This document shows positions 1-7,562 of a stretch of DNA of 64,000 nucleotides, piece after piece. The notes beneath the pieces are model-generated. The model ran no database searches. It was given only the letters and a program-made list of their open reading frames with translations, and was not told where the DNA came from. The DNA is from Brachybacterium squillarum M-6-3. GTDB lineage: Bacteria; Actinomycetota; Actinomycetes; Actinomycetales; Dermabacteraceae. A program made the position numbers and the translations under genes. The stretch spans positions 1,178,001-1,242,000 of the forward strand of contig NZ_AGBX01000001.1 of assembly GCF_000225825.1 (NCBI RefSeq), read 5' to 3'. Position 1 is the stretch's first letter; every line of letters starts with the position of its first letter.

Positions 1-316
1 TGCCCGCCGCGGTATCCTCACCGAGAGCTGGTCGCCGCTCGGCCAGGGCGGCGGGGAGCTGGAGGACCCGGTCGTCGCCGAGATCGCCCGCGCCCACGAG
101 GCGAGCCCCGCCCAGGTGGTGCTGGCCTGGAACCTCGCGCTCGGCAACGTGGTGATCCCGAAGTCGGTGACCCCGTCCCGGATCGCCCAGAATCTCGCGG
201 CTCTCGCCCTGCCGCTGACCGCGGACGAGGTGGCCCGCATCAGCGGTCTCGACCGCGGGGAGGACGGCCGGCGCGGCAAGCGCCCCGACGCCTTCGAGGG
301 GCACCAGGGCTCCTGA
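1..316 (+). CDS. aldo/keto reductase, C-terminal part (5' end outside window)
   Basis: The frame is open from base 2 to a TGA at 314-316, and the start lies upstream of the window. The visible 104 residues carry the end of the (beta/alpha)8 barrel of the aldo/keto reductase family: the ESWSPLGQG strand, a P-A-Q-V-V-L-A-W-N helix and the VIPKSVTPSRI segment that contacts the 2'-phosphate of NADP(H), followed by the short tail with SGLDRGEDGRRGK. These proteins reduce aldehydes and ketones in the cytosol with NADPH; the substrate cannot be told from this fragment. No terminator is obvious in the 88-base gap to the next gene. Confidence 0.88.
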   Translation, partial: ARRGILTESWSPLGQGGGELEDPVVAEIARAHEASPAQVVLAWNLALGNVVIPKSVTPSRIAQNLAALALPLTADEVARISGLDRGEDGRRGKRPDAFEGHQGS

Positions 317-404
317 CCACCGCCCGGACCGGCCCGGCTCGCCCGGGACCGGCGGCGGCTCCTACACTGCACCGCGCGAGAGACCAACCATCCAGGAGGA
401 CACC

Positions 405-824
405 ATGAGCGAGAACCCCTTCGACCCCGACGCCGCCGACCTCGAGGTCGGCGAACTGGACGGCGCCGCCGAGGAGACCAGCGGCCCCGACGGCATCGAG
501 GGCGCCGACGACATCCTCGAGGCCGACCGCGAGCGCGACGCCGACGAGCTCTCCGACGACGCCGCCGACTACGACCTGGAGATCGGGGAGGACGAGTCCG
601 TCGCCGCCGAGCAGGGCAACCGCGAGGGCGACGAGATGGTCTCCGAGGGCGACGACCCGGCCGAGGTGGCGGAGCTCGGCGGCGACGACCTCGACATCGA
701 CGCCATTGAGACGGAGACCCTCGGCGAGGGCGAGGAGTTCCGGGTGCAGGACGACCTGGAGGTCGGCATCACCGGCGACGTCGACACCGCCGAGCCCGGC
801 GAGGACGACCCCCTGGCCCGCTGA
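405..824 (+). CDS. highly acidic hypothetical protein
   Basis: This 139-residue protein starts at an ATG preceded by an AGGAGGA ribosome binding site at 391-397. It is extraordinarily acidic: Asp and Glu dominate throughout, basic residues are few, and there are no cysteines, membrane segments or signal peptide. Short motifs such as DLEVGELDG, DLEIGEDES and DLEVGITGD recur at roughly residues 12, 57 and 121, so the protein looks like a degenerate internal repeat. It may be an intrinsically disordered protein of the actinobacterial DUF5709 type, but I place it there only from general resemblance. The next gene follows after 22 bases on the same strand. Confidence 0.75.
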   Translation: MSENPFDPDAADLEVGELDGAAEETSGPDGIEGADDILEADRERDADELSDDAADYDLEIGEDESVAAEQGNREGDEMVSEGDDPAEVAELGGDDLDIDAIETETLGEGEEFRVQDDLEVGITGDVDTAEPGEDDPLAR

Positions 825-846
825 CCTCCTCCGCAGCAGCCCGCCG

Positions 847-1668
847 ATGACCCTGCCGACCGCCTCCGCCCCTCGGGGCGAGGCGGTCGCGGCGTGCCTG
901 CTCGGCGGGGATGGCGCCGTCCTGCGCGCCGAGGACGCCGACCGCCCCTTCTACGCCGCCAGCACCATCAAGCTGCACGTCCTGCTGGCGGTGCTGCGCG
1001 GGGCCGACCGCGGCGACCTGGACCTGGCGGAAGAGGTCGCCGCCACGCGCACCGTCATGGGCCCCGACGGTCGGCCCGTCACCCTGGCCGGCGACCACCT
1101 CGACCCGAGCCACCCGGCCGAGTGCACGCCGATCCCGGTGGGGGAGCTGGCCGTGCGGATGATCGACCGCTCCAGCAACGAGGCCACGAACCACCTGGTG
1201 GCCCTGCTCGGAGACGGGGACGCGCGCGCCGGGCTCGCCGTCGTGGGGGAGGAGATCGCCCGGCTCGGCCTCACCGCGACCCGGATGGAGCGGCTGATCG
1301 GGGACGCGCCCGCGATCGCGCGCGGGGAGACCAATGAGGTCTCGGCCGCGGACCTCGCCCGCACCGCCCACGTCCTGTCCCGCGGGGACGACCTCTCCCT
1401 CACCTCGCGGGAGCTGGCCCGGCGGGCGCTCGCCGCCCAGCGCATCCGGCTGATCGCCGCGGTGCTGCGGGCCGGCGTGCCGGTCGGCTCCAAGAGCGGC
1501 ACCGTGCCCGGCTACCGCCACGACGTGGCCGTGATCGGCACCCCCGGCACGACGGTGCAGCGGGTGCTGGCCGTGCTCACCGCCGGCGGCACGGAGCAGC
1601 AGGCCACCGGCCGGATCCACGCGACCGCCCGCCGTCTGCTGCCGGAGCTCACGACCCCGGCGGGCTGA
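847..1668 (+). CDS. class A beta-lactamase-like serine hydrolase
   Basis: The open frame extends upstream, but the ATG at 847 is chosen because it follows the acidic gene and begins the first family-like sequence. The 273-residue protein has the penicillin-recognising signatures in order: S39-T-I-K42 (SxxK, nucleophile and general base), S109-S-N111 (the SDN-loop equivalent) and K217-S-G-T220 (KTG-like box). A segment ETNEVSAADLA near residue 162 lies in the place of the omega loop or the helix after it. I see no signal peptide, unlike typical secreted class A beta-lactamases, so either the start is wrong or this is a cytosolic serine hydrolase of the beta-lactamase2 family. Resistance activity is not established. 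Confidence 0.82.
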   Translation: MTLPTASAPRGEAVAACLLGGDGAVLRAEDADRPFYAASTIKLHVLLAVLRGADRGDLDLAEEVAATRTVMGPDGRPVTLAGDHLDPSHPAECTPIPVGELAVRMIDRSSNEATNHLVALLGDGDARAGLAVVGEEIARLGLTATRMERLIGDAPAIARGETNEVSAADLARTAHVLSRGDDLSLTSRELARRALAAQRIRLIAAVLRAGVPVGSKSGTVPGYRHDVAVIGTPGTTVQRVLAVLTAGGTEQQATGRIHATARRLLPELTTPAG

Positions 1669-1674
1669 GAGCGA

Positions 1675-2139
1675 TCAGCCGCGGGCGACGGCCGCGGCGG
1701 CGATGTCCTGCAGGTCCTGCTCCATCGCCCGCTGCGAGGCACGCAGGCCGATCCGTCCCATCACCGCGCCGAGTAGCTTTGCCAGGCCGCGCTGCGCGGG
1801 CATCTCGGACCCGAACACCATGGTCAGGTCCGTGCCGGTGGGCTTCTCCCGCACGGTGAAGACGGTGCGATAGGCGACCTCGCCGTTCTGGGCGGCGACG
1901 ATGGTGCGGTGGCCCTCCTCGACCTCCGTCACCTCCATCTCCTCGCTCGCGGTCATGCCCATCATGGTGCGGGTCTCCCGCCAGCGGGTGCCCACCGCGT
2001 AGGGACCCTCGGTCAGCATCTCCACGGCCTCGACGCCGCTCAGGGTGTCGGCGGCGTGCTCGACGTCGGTGAGCACGGCCCACACGCTCGCGGCGGGGGC
2101 GTCGACGTGCTGGGTCAGGCGCAGCTGCGGGGTCTCCAT
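1675..2139 (-). CDS. SRPBCC (polyketide cyclase/START-like) family protein
   Basis: The start is ATG at 2139, which gives 154 residues; upstream in-frame sequence is Arg/Pro-rich and not family-like. The protein begins with a typical SRPBCC strand, QLRLTQHVDAPAASVWAVL, followed by TDVEHAADTLSGVEAVEML, the strand GTRWRETRTMMGMTASEEM, and a long C-terminal helix. Such proteins bind hydrophobic ligands in a helix-grip fold; ligand and pathway are unknown here. The stop is 6 bases from the convergent beta-lactamase-like gene, so the two genes share a 3' boundary with no room for a terminator. Confidence 0.8.
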   Translation of the reverse strand: METPQLRLTQHVDAPAASVWAVLTDVEHAADTLSGVEAVEMLTEGPYAVGTRWRETRTMMGMTASEEMEVTEVEEGHRTIVAAQNGEVAYRTVFTVREKPTGTDLTMVFGSEMPAQRGLAKLLGAVMGRIGLRASQRAMEQDLQDIAAAAVARG

Positions 2140-2172
2140 GCGCCGCAGTGTACGGGTGCGCACTGGTGACCG

Positions 2173-2204
2173 GGTGGGCGGGGCACCACTGTGCTCCGCC
2201 CACC
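2173..2204. terminator. hairpin in the SRPBCC/epimerase intergenic region
   Basis: A 9-bp arm (2173-2181) pairs with 2196-2204, with a G-T wobble, then 4 further base pairs around a CACT loop. It lies between the minus-strand epimerase stop and the SRPBCC start. It may work with the next hairpin as a rho-independent-like terminator without a T tract, or it may lie in the SRPBCC leader. Confidence 0.4.
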
Positions 2205-2231
2205 GCGGTCGTGTCCCCCTCATCCCCTGGG

Positions 2232-2259
2232 GTCCGTCCGGGTTCCCCTCCGGACGGAC
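2232..2259 (-). terminator. terminator hairpin after the epimerase operon
   Basis: GTCCGTCCGG and CCGGACGGAC form a perfect 10-bp stem with an 8-base loop, 52 bases beyond the epimerase stop on the minus strand. There is no T tract, as is common for actinobacterial terminators. Confidence 0.55.
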
Positions 2260-2310
2260 ATCCCCGCACCACCCCTGGTCCGTGTGGATGCGCGTGACGC
2301 CCGGCCACGT

Positions 2311-3456
2311 CTATCCGGGCGGGGCCGGGTCCGCGTCCTCGGGCAGCCGGTCCAGACCCAGCCCCGGGCCGCCGAGCAGACGCAGCCGTCCGCCCGGCTG
2401 GGCGTAGCCGCCGAAGGGCAGAGCGGAGGAGAACCAGGCGGGCGGATCCAGGTCGATCGTGGTGATCGCCGGATGGGCGAAGGCCACGTGGGCGGCGGCG
2501 GTGATCGAGATGCGCGGCTCCATCATCGCGCCGACCATGCAGCTCAGCCCCGCCTCGAGGGCCACGTCGGCGATGGCCAGCGCCTCGCCGATGCCCCCGG
2601 TCTTGGCGAGCTTGATGTTCAGCATGTCGGCGGCGCCGGCCGCGACGATGCGGCGCGCGTCGGCGGCGGTCCACACGGACTCGTCGGCCATGACGGGGAT
2701 ATCGGTGGCCTCCCGGACCCGGGCCATGCCGGCGATGTCCGCGGCGGGAACCGGCTGCTCCACCAGGTCCACCGGCAGCCCCTCCGCGGTGAAGGAGTCG
2801 AGGATCCTGATGGCCTCCGGAGCGCTCCAGCCCTGGTTCGCATCCAACCGCAGCCGGGCGTGGGGTGCGGCCTCGACCACCGCGCGGAGGCGGCGGCGGT
2901 CCTCCTCGATGTTCCCGCCCAGCTTGATCTTCAGCACCTCGTGCCCGCCGGCGACGGCCTCGCGGGCGTGCTGGGCCATCGAGTCGGGGTCCTCCAGGGA
3001 GATGGTCATGTCGTTGGGCAGCTGACCGCCGGTGCGGCCGCCGAGCAGCTCGACCAGCGTCTGGTCGAGGCGGCGCGCCCAGGCGTCGTGCAGGGCCACG
3101 TCGAGAGCCGCCCGGGCGCTGCTGGCCCCCGGGGCCGCCCCCGCCACCGCGCGGGTGAGCTCGCGCAGGGTGCCGCGTCGCCCTTCGACCGCCGCACGCA
3201 GCGGACCGCCCAGGGCGGCGGCGATCGAGGCGGCGTCCTCCCCGGTCACGGCGACGGTCTCGGCAGCGGAGCCCTGACCGATGGTGCCGTCGTTCAGCTC
3301 CACCTCGGCCACCACGTACTCGACGCACTCGGTGCGTCGGGCGGCCGTGACGAAGGGACGCAGCAGGGGCGCGCGGTGGCGGTGGTGGCGCACCGCGCGG
3401 ACCGCGAGGGGGTGCTCGGGGCGGATCGCGGACCGGGACAGGGCGGCGGTGCTCAT
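2311..3456 (-). CDS. dipeptide epimerase (enolase superfamily, MR/MLE type)
   Basis: This 381-residue protein is a muconate-lactonizing-type enolase superfamily member. It has an N-terminal capping domain, then the barrel with the KIKLGGN motif (first catalytic lysine), metal ligands on the LRLDANQGW, DLVEQPV and MADES strands, and the NIKLAKTGG strand bearing the second catalytic lysine. This two-lysine arrangement is that of L-Ala-D/L-Glu and related dipeptide epimerases. The ATG overlaps the stop of the upstream DUF819 gene in an ATGA, so translation is probably coupled. Together they suggest uptake and epimerisation of a dipeptide, perhaps from peptidoglycan, but the exact substrate cannot be read from sequence. 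Confidence 0.87.
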   Translation of the reverse strand: MSTAALSRSAIRPEHPLAVRAVRHHRHRAPLLRPFVTAARRTECVEYVVAEVELNDGTIGQGSAAETVAVTGEDAASIAAALGGPLRAAVEGRRGTLRELTRAVAGAAPGASSARAALDVALHDAWARRLDQTLVELLGGRTGGQLPNDMTISLEDPDSMAQHAREAVAGGHEVLKIKLGGNIEEDRRRLRAVVEAAPHARLRLDANQGWSAPEAIRILDSFTAEGLPVDLVEQPVPAADIAGMARVREATDIPVMADESVWTAADARRIVAAGAADMLNIKLAKTGGIGEALAIADVALEAGLSCMVGAMMEPRISITAAAHVAFAHPAITTIDLDPPAWFSSALPFGGYAQPGGRLRLLGGPGLGLDRLPEDADPAPPG

Positions 3457-4607
3457 AGGGCGGACATCACCTGCGCAGCGGCCAGGCCGATGAAGGTGCC
3501 GGCGAAGGAGCCGATCAGGCCGAAGAGGATGCCGACGGGCACCAGCTGTCGGTTGAAGGCGCTCGCGACCACCGGGGCCGAGGCGACGCCGCCGATGTTC
3601 GCCGTGGAGGCGACGGCCAGCGAGAACAGCTCGACCTTCGCGAGCTTTGCGTAGACCGCCATGATCACCACGTGCACCACCAGCACCAGCGCGCCGACCA
3701 GCAGGTACAGCGGCGCCTGGGTGATCGCGGAGAAGTCGGAGCCGGAGGCGATCTGCCCGATCACCACGAACAGCATCAGGGTGGCGACCTCCATCGAGCC
3801 GGCCGTCCGTCCGAGCGGCGTGAGGGCCACGACCAGGCCGAGCAGGGAGACGATGAGGATGGTCCAGGTGGTGGCGGTGATGACGATGCCGATCTCCGGC
3901 AGGTGCTCGCCGGCCCAGATCGCCAGAGTGGAGACCAGGATCGAGCCGAACAGGCAGATGGCCAGTGAGGAGGCGGTGATCGCGCGCTTCTCGTCCTCCT
4001 CGAGCGTCCCCTCGTGGGCGGACAGGTAGGAGGTGTCGGCCTTCGTCCACCGGTTGAAGCGCGGGGAGACCGCGGCCGAGGCGAACATCAGCATCAGCCA
4101 CACCGAGTACATGATCGTGTCCGTCATCAGGGCGTAGCCGAAGATCGTCGGGGGCGCCTGCAGGATGTCCTGCACGGCCACCATGTTCGGGCTGCCACCG
4201 GTCCAGGAGGCCAGCAGCGCCGCCAGCGCCTTCCACGACTCCGGCGCGAGCGCCCCCTGGAAGACCAGGTAGACCAGCACCATGCCGAGGAACAGCGAGG
4301 CGGAGGCGATGAACATCGTCAGCAGCAGCTTCGGGCCGAGCCGGATGATCTTGCGTAGGTCGCAGCCGAAGAGGAACAGGAAGATCATCGCCGGCAGCAC
4401 GACGTCCTTCACCGCGCCGATCGGAGCGCGCGCGGACTCCTCCGCGGAGAAGACGCCCAGGGAGTTCAGGGCGGCGCAGATCAGGTACATCAGCACCATT
4501 GCCGGGACGTAACGGAACAGCGCCCAGCCGCTGCGTCGTTCGAGCACGATGAGGCCGCACGACAGCCCCAGCAGGACGCCGAGCATGAGCAGACCGTCGG
4601 TGATCAC
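3453..4607 (-). CDS. DUF819 family membrane protein (putative transporter)
   Basis: I place the start at GTG 4607, because a GGAG lies six bases upstream and the first membrane segment (TDGLLMLGVLLGLSCGLIVL) begins at once; an ATG at 4676 in the same frame would add 23 residues. The 384-residue protein has about ten hydrophobic segments and the glycine-rich ASWTGGSPNM and ASTANIGGVASAP loops typical of DUF819 (YjcL-like) proteins, where paired helix breaks suggest a secondary transporter. It overlaps the downstream epimerase gene by four bases. Linkage suggests import or export of the epimerase substrate or product; this is inference, as the family is poorly characterised. Confidence 0.83.
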   Translation of the reverse strand: MITDGLLMLGVLLGLSCGLIVLERRSGWALFRYVPAMVLMYLICAALNSLGVFSAEESARAPIGAVKDVVLPAMIFLFLFGCDLRKIIRLGPKLLLTMFIASASLFLGMVLVYLVFQGALAPESWKALAALLASWTGGSPNMVAVQDILQAPPTIFGYALMTDTIMYSVWLMLMFASAAVSPRFNRWTKADTSYLSAHEGTLEEDEKRAITASSLAICLFGSILVSTLAIWAGEHLPEIGIVITATTWTILIVSLLGLVVALTPLGRTAGSMEVATLMLFVVIGQIASGSDFSAITQAPLYLLVGALVLVVHVVIMAVYAKLAKVELFSLAVASTANIGGVASAPVVASAFNRQLVPVGILFGLIGSFAGTFIGLAAAQVMSAL

Positions 4608-4761
4608 GGGTGACTCCAGGGTCGGGGTGCTTCGTCCGCGAGGGGCTCGCAGAACGCGAAAAGCCGGAAGCGCCATGACCCGACGTCCCGAGGGCGCGAG
4701 TCGCAGTGCTTCCGGCGGATCCGGTTCGGTGAGGTCCCGGGCGGACGGAGGGGGATGGGAG

Positions 4762-5082
4762 TTATGAGGGGGAGCCGGCCGAGAGGTCGCGGTACTTCGT
4801 GGCGGCACTGCGCACGGAGGCGGCCAGTGCCCGCTGTGACGAGCCGTGATACCTCGCGGAGATGGACTCCACCAGGGCGTCGTCCTCGAGGAGGGACTGC
4901 CCCACCACGAGGTCCCGGACGAATCGCCGCGTCAGGTCGAGGGTGGTGGTGCAGTCGGCGTCGAGTATGACGTGCGTCTCATTATCGACCACGAGACCGA
5001 TGAAGAACAGCCCCCACTGCGAGGTGATCGGATTGTTACTCGGCGATTTCGCCTCACCGGTCAGATAGATCGGGGTGCCCAT
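4762..5082 (-). CDS. DUF3870 family protein
   Basis: The ATG at 5082 has a clear GAGGAG site upstream. The 106-residue protein begins IYLTGEAKSPSNNPITSQWG, followed by LFFIGLVVDNETHVILDADC, and ends with the RYHGSSQRALAASVRSA helix, all hallmarks of DUF3870, a small domain of unknown function. It is the first gene of the operon: DUF819 follows after 154 bases and the epimerase is overlapped with that. Base composition just upstream is noticeably more AT-rich than the surroundings, as expected for a regulated promoter. Role unknown; possibly a small ligand-binding or enzyme partner for the transporter-epimerase pair. Confidence 0.85.
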   Translation of the reverse strand: MGTPIYLTGEAKSPSNNPITSQWGLFFIGLVVDNETHVILDADCTTTLDLTRRFVRDLVVGQSLLEDDALVESISARYHGSSQRALAASVRSAATKYRDLSAGSPS

Positions 5083-5203
5083 CGTGGTCTCCTCGGGACA
5101 GGCGCAGATATCGGGATCCTGCGAACAACGAGACTGCTGGTGGCGTCGCACACGACGCCGAGGAGTGGAATGCCCGGTAACCCGGACAAAATGCCTCCAC
5201 ATT

Positions 5204-5220
5204 AGAAACCCGGGGTTTCT
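5204..5220. promoter_or_regulatory. palindromic operator candidate upstream of the DUF3870 operon
   Basis: AGAAACC-CGG-GGTTTCT is a perfect 17-base inverted repeat 121 bases upstream of the DUF3870 start in an AT-richer island. On the minus strand it would occupy the 17-base spacer between TTCGAG and TAATGT, a weak -35/-10 pair, which is the classic place for a repressor operator. The regulator is not encoded next to it. Confidence 0.5.
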
Positions 5221-5317
5221 ACTCGAAGGCGGAAATCCGGATCCCTCGCTATTGTGGGGTGTTGAATCCGGCGTCGTCGACACATCCCCCGATGTGGACA
5301 CCGGCACGATCCGAGGG

Positions 5318-5804
5318 TCACATCGTGGTCGGGGTGCCGGACCGGTCCGCGACGGTGGCGACCGGGGCGAGGAGGCCGGCGCGGGGGCGTAGGGGCTCGG
5401 GGCGAACGGGGGGCGCCCCCGCCGAACAGTGCGGGCTGGCGCTTGAGCACCAGACGGTCGATCTCGTCGCGGAGCTGTGCGGCGAACACACCACCGCCGC
5501 ACAGCCAGATGTCGCCGCCGCGCGCCTGCTTCATCGCACGGATGATGGTGACGGGATCCTCGCTGGTCGCCCGCAGGTTCTCGGCCGGAGCGAGCGCGCG
5601 ATGGGTGAAGACCACCTGCTCCAGGTGCGGGTACGGGGAAGGCAGGTCCGGCAGTCCCACGGTGTGGGTGTTCGCGCCCATCACCACCGAGGAGAAGCGA
5701 GTCCCGGGCTGATCGATGGCCAGGTGCTCCGCGGCGGCACGGGGCAGCGCATCAGGAGCGGCCCCGAAGCGCTCGCCAGTGAATTGCGGCAGGCCCGGTC
5801 GCAT
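5318..5804 (-). pseudogene. dihydrofolate-reductase-like (RibD_C) gene, frameshifted and N-terminally truncated
   Basis: The minus strand encodes a RibD C-terminal-type reductase: DQPGTRFSSVVMGANTHTVG, then HLEQVVFTHR and GGDIWLCGGGVFAAQLRDEI, then DRLVLKRQPALFGGGAP. The frame breaks at six Gs (5408-5413 on the plus strand); removing one base would continue in the other frame with EPLRPRAGLLAPVATVADRS to a TGA at 5318. The N-terminal strand and substrate loop expected before residue 20 are missing, and the sequence near 5800 changes character: the plus strand there reads AVQVVAVPGSYPDDW as a coding-like fragment. So the gene seems both 5'-truncated by an old junction and frameshifted. The frameshift alone could be a homopolymer error. 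Confidence 0.65.
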
Positions 5805-5932
5805 CGCCCATGCCGACGCGGTGCAGGTGGTCGCCGTGCCCGGGTCCTATCCCGACGACTGGCGATTGGGGACGGGGGTGCCGAGATGAGCCCGACCGGT
5901 CCCCAGCAGGAGCGCCCGGAAGGCCCTCGAGC

Positions 5933-7435
5933 TCACAGCGGCAGCCGCACGTAGGTGGTCTCGAGGTATTCGGCCAGGCCCTCGTGGGAGCCCTCCCGGC
6001 CGAGCCCCGACTCCTTGACACCACCGAAGGGTGCGGCCGCGTCGGAGGCGACGCCCAGATTCACCGCCACCATGCCCGCCTCGATGCGGCCCGCCACCTC
6101 GGTGACCTCCGCGAGGTTCTCGCCGATCACGTAGCTCATCAGGCCGAACTCGGTGTCGTTGGCGGCGCGGACCATCGCCTCCACGTCGTCCATCACGATG
6201 ATCGGGGCGACAGGGCCGAAGATCTCCTCGCGGTTGAGGCGGGCGTCGGCGGGCACGTCGGCCAGCACGGTCGGCAGGTAGAAGAAGCCCTCCGCGTTCT
6301 CGGCCGGCAGTTCGCCGGGCTCGGGGCGGCGCCCACCGGTGAGGACCCGGGCGCCGCGGTCCACGGCGTCGGCCACCAGCTCCTCGATGCCCTCGACGGC
6401 CTCGGCGCCGATCATCGGGCCCATCGTGGTGCCCTCTGCGATCCCGGCCCCGACCCGGAGTGACTCCGTGCGCTCGACCAGTCGGGCGGTGAACTCCTCG
6501 GCCACCGAGGCGTGCACGTAGAAGCGGTTGGCGGCGGTGCAGGCCTCGCCGTTGTTGCGGAACTTCGCGGGCATCGCCGCCTCGACCGCGGTGTCCAGGT
6601 CCGCCGAGGGAAGCACCAGGAAGGGGGCGTTGCCGCCCAGCTCCATCGAGGTGCGCAGCACGTGCTGGGAGGCCTGGGCGAGCAGGGCCCGGCCGACCCC
6701 GGTGGAGCCGGTGAAGGAGAGCTTGCGCAGCCGCGGATCCGCCAGCAGCGTCTCCGACATGCCCCGGGAATCGGAAGTGGCCACGGCATTCACCACGCCC
6801 GCCGGCACGCCCGCGTCGGCGAGGATCTGCATCAGGGCGAGGCTGGTCAGCGGCGTCTGCGAGGCCGGCTTCAGCACCACGGTGCAGCCCGCCGCGAGCG
6901 CCGGGGCGATCTTGCGGGTGCCCATCGACAGCGGGAAGTTCCACGGCGTGATCGCCAGCACCGGCCCCACCGGGCGCGACACGGTGAGGATCGCCTGCTC
7001 GGCCGCGGGCGCCTGCCGGAAGCGACCCGGCTGCCGCACTGCCTCCTCCGCGAACCAGCGCAGGAACTCCGCCCCGTAGGTCACCTCGCCGTAGGCCTCC
7101 GCGAGGGGCTTGCCCATCTCCAGGGTCATCAGCAGCGCCAGGTCGTCGGCCCGCTCATGGCACAGCTCGTAGGCCCGGCGCAGGATCTCGGAGCGCTCCC
7201 TCGGCAGGGCCGCGGCCCACGCCTCCTGCGCGGCGACGGCGGCGTCCAGGGCCTGCGGGCCGACGGTGCGGGCGTCGGCGTCGACCACCTGGGTGAGCGG
7301 CCGTCCGGTCGCGGGGTCCAGCACGTCCAGGGAGGCGGTGCCGCCCAGGAAGCGTCCGCCCACATGGGAACTGCGCGGGGTGGACTCCAGCAGGGCGGAG
7401 ATGCGGGCGGGGGTGACGCGGGAGGTCGGGGCCAT
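5933..7435 (-). CDS. gabD: NAD(P)-dependent succinate-semialdehyde dehydrogenase
   Basis: This 500-residue cytosolic aldehyde dehydrogenase has the NAD(P) and substrate motifs in order: ITPWNFPLSMGTRKIAPALA near residue 162, FTGSTGVG near 241, the catalytic base E265 in MELGGNAP and the nucleophile C299 in NNGEACTAANRF. The overall pattern is that of GabD-type succinate-semialdehyde dehydrogenase, which oxidises succinic semialdehyde to succinate. It is the last gene of a minus-strand group with a lactonase, zinc-ribbon protein and alcohol dehydrogenase, separated from the last by 127 bases. In that context it would carry out the final step of a gamma-butyrolactone / 4-hydroxybutyrate route into the TCA cycle. 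Confidence 0.9.
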   Translation of the reverse strand: MAPTSRVTPARISALLESTPRSSHVGGRFLGGTASLDVLDPATGRPLTQVVDADARTVGPQALDAAVAAQEAWAAALPRERSEILRRAYELCHERADDLALLMTLEMGKPLAEAYGEVTYGAEFLRWFAEEAVRQPGRFRQAPAAEQAILTVSRPVGPVLAITPWNFPLSMGTRKIAPALAAGCTVVLKPASQTPLTSLALMQILADAGVPAGVVNAVATSDSRGMSETLLADPRLRKLSFTGSTGVGRALLAQASQHVLRTSMELGGNAPFLVLPSADLDTAVEAAMPAKFRNNGEACTAANRFYVHASVAEEFTARLVERTESLRVGAGIAEGTTMGPMIGAEAVEGIEELVADAVDRGARVLTGGRRPEPGELPAENAEGFFYLPTVLADVPADARLNREEIFGPVAPIIVMDDVEAMVRAANDTEFGLMSYVIGENLAEVTEVAGRIEAGMVAVNLGVASDAAAPFGGVKESGLGREGSHEGLAEYLETTYVRLPL

Positions 7436-7483
7436 GAGGTACTCCTTCGGGTCGGTGCCGGACGGGCCGTGGCCGGGGTCGCC

Positions 7484-7498
7484 GGCCGACGGTCGGCC
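7484..7498. promoter_or_regulatory. palindrome upstream of the succinate-semialdehyde dehydrogenase gene
   Basis: GGCCGAC-G-GTCGGCC is a perfect 15-base palindrome in the 127-base gap between the alcohol dehydrogenase and the dehydrogenase gene. It could be an operator for an internal promoter or simply a hairpin that trims the transcript. High GC makes chance palindromes more likely here. Confidence 0.3.
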
Positions 7499-7562
7499 CC
7501 GCCATTCTGCGCCCTCCCGGACGGGGATGGTGGGGCCGACCTCGCTTCTCGGCTGGGCGGGC

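Noticed and set aside
706-1668. Longer start at 706 for the beta-lactamase-like protein
   Set aside because: It would overlap the acidic gene by 119 bases and adds Arg/Pro-rich out-of-frame shadow sequence with no family similarity.
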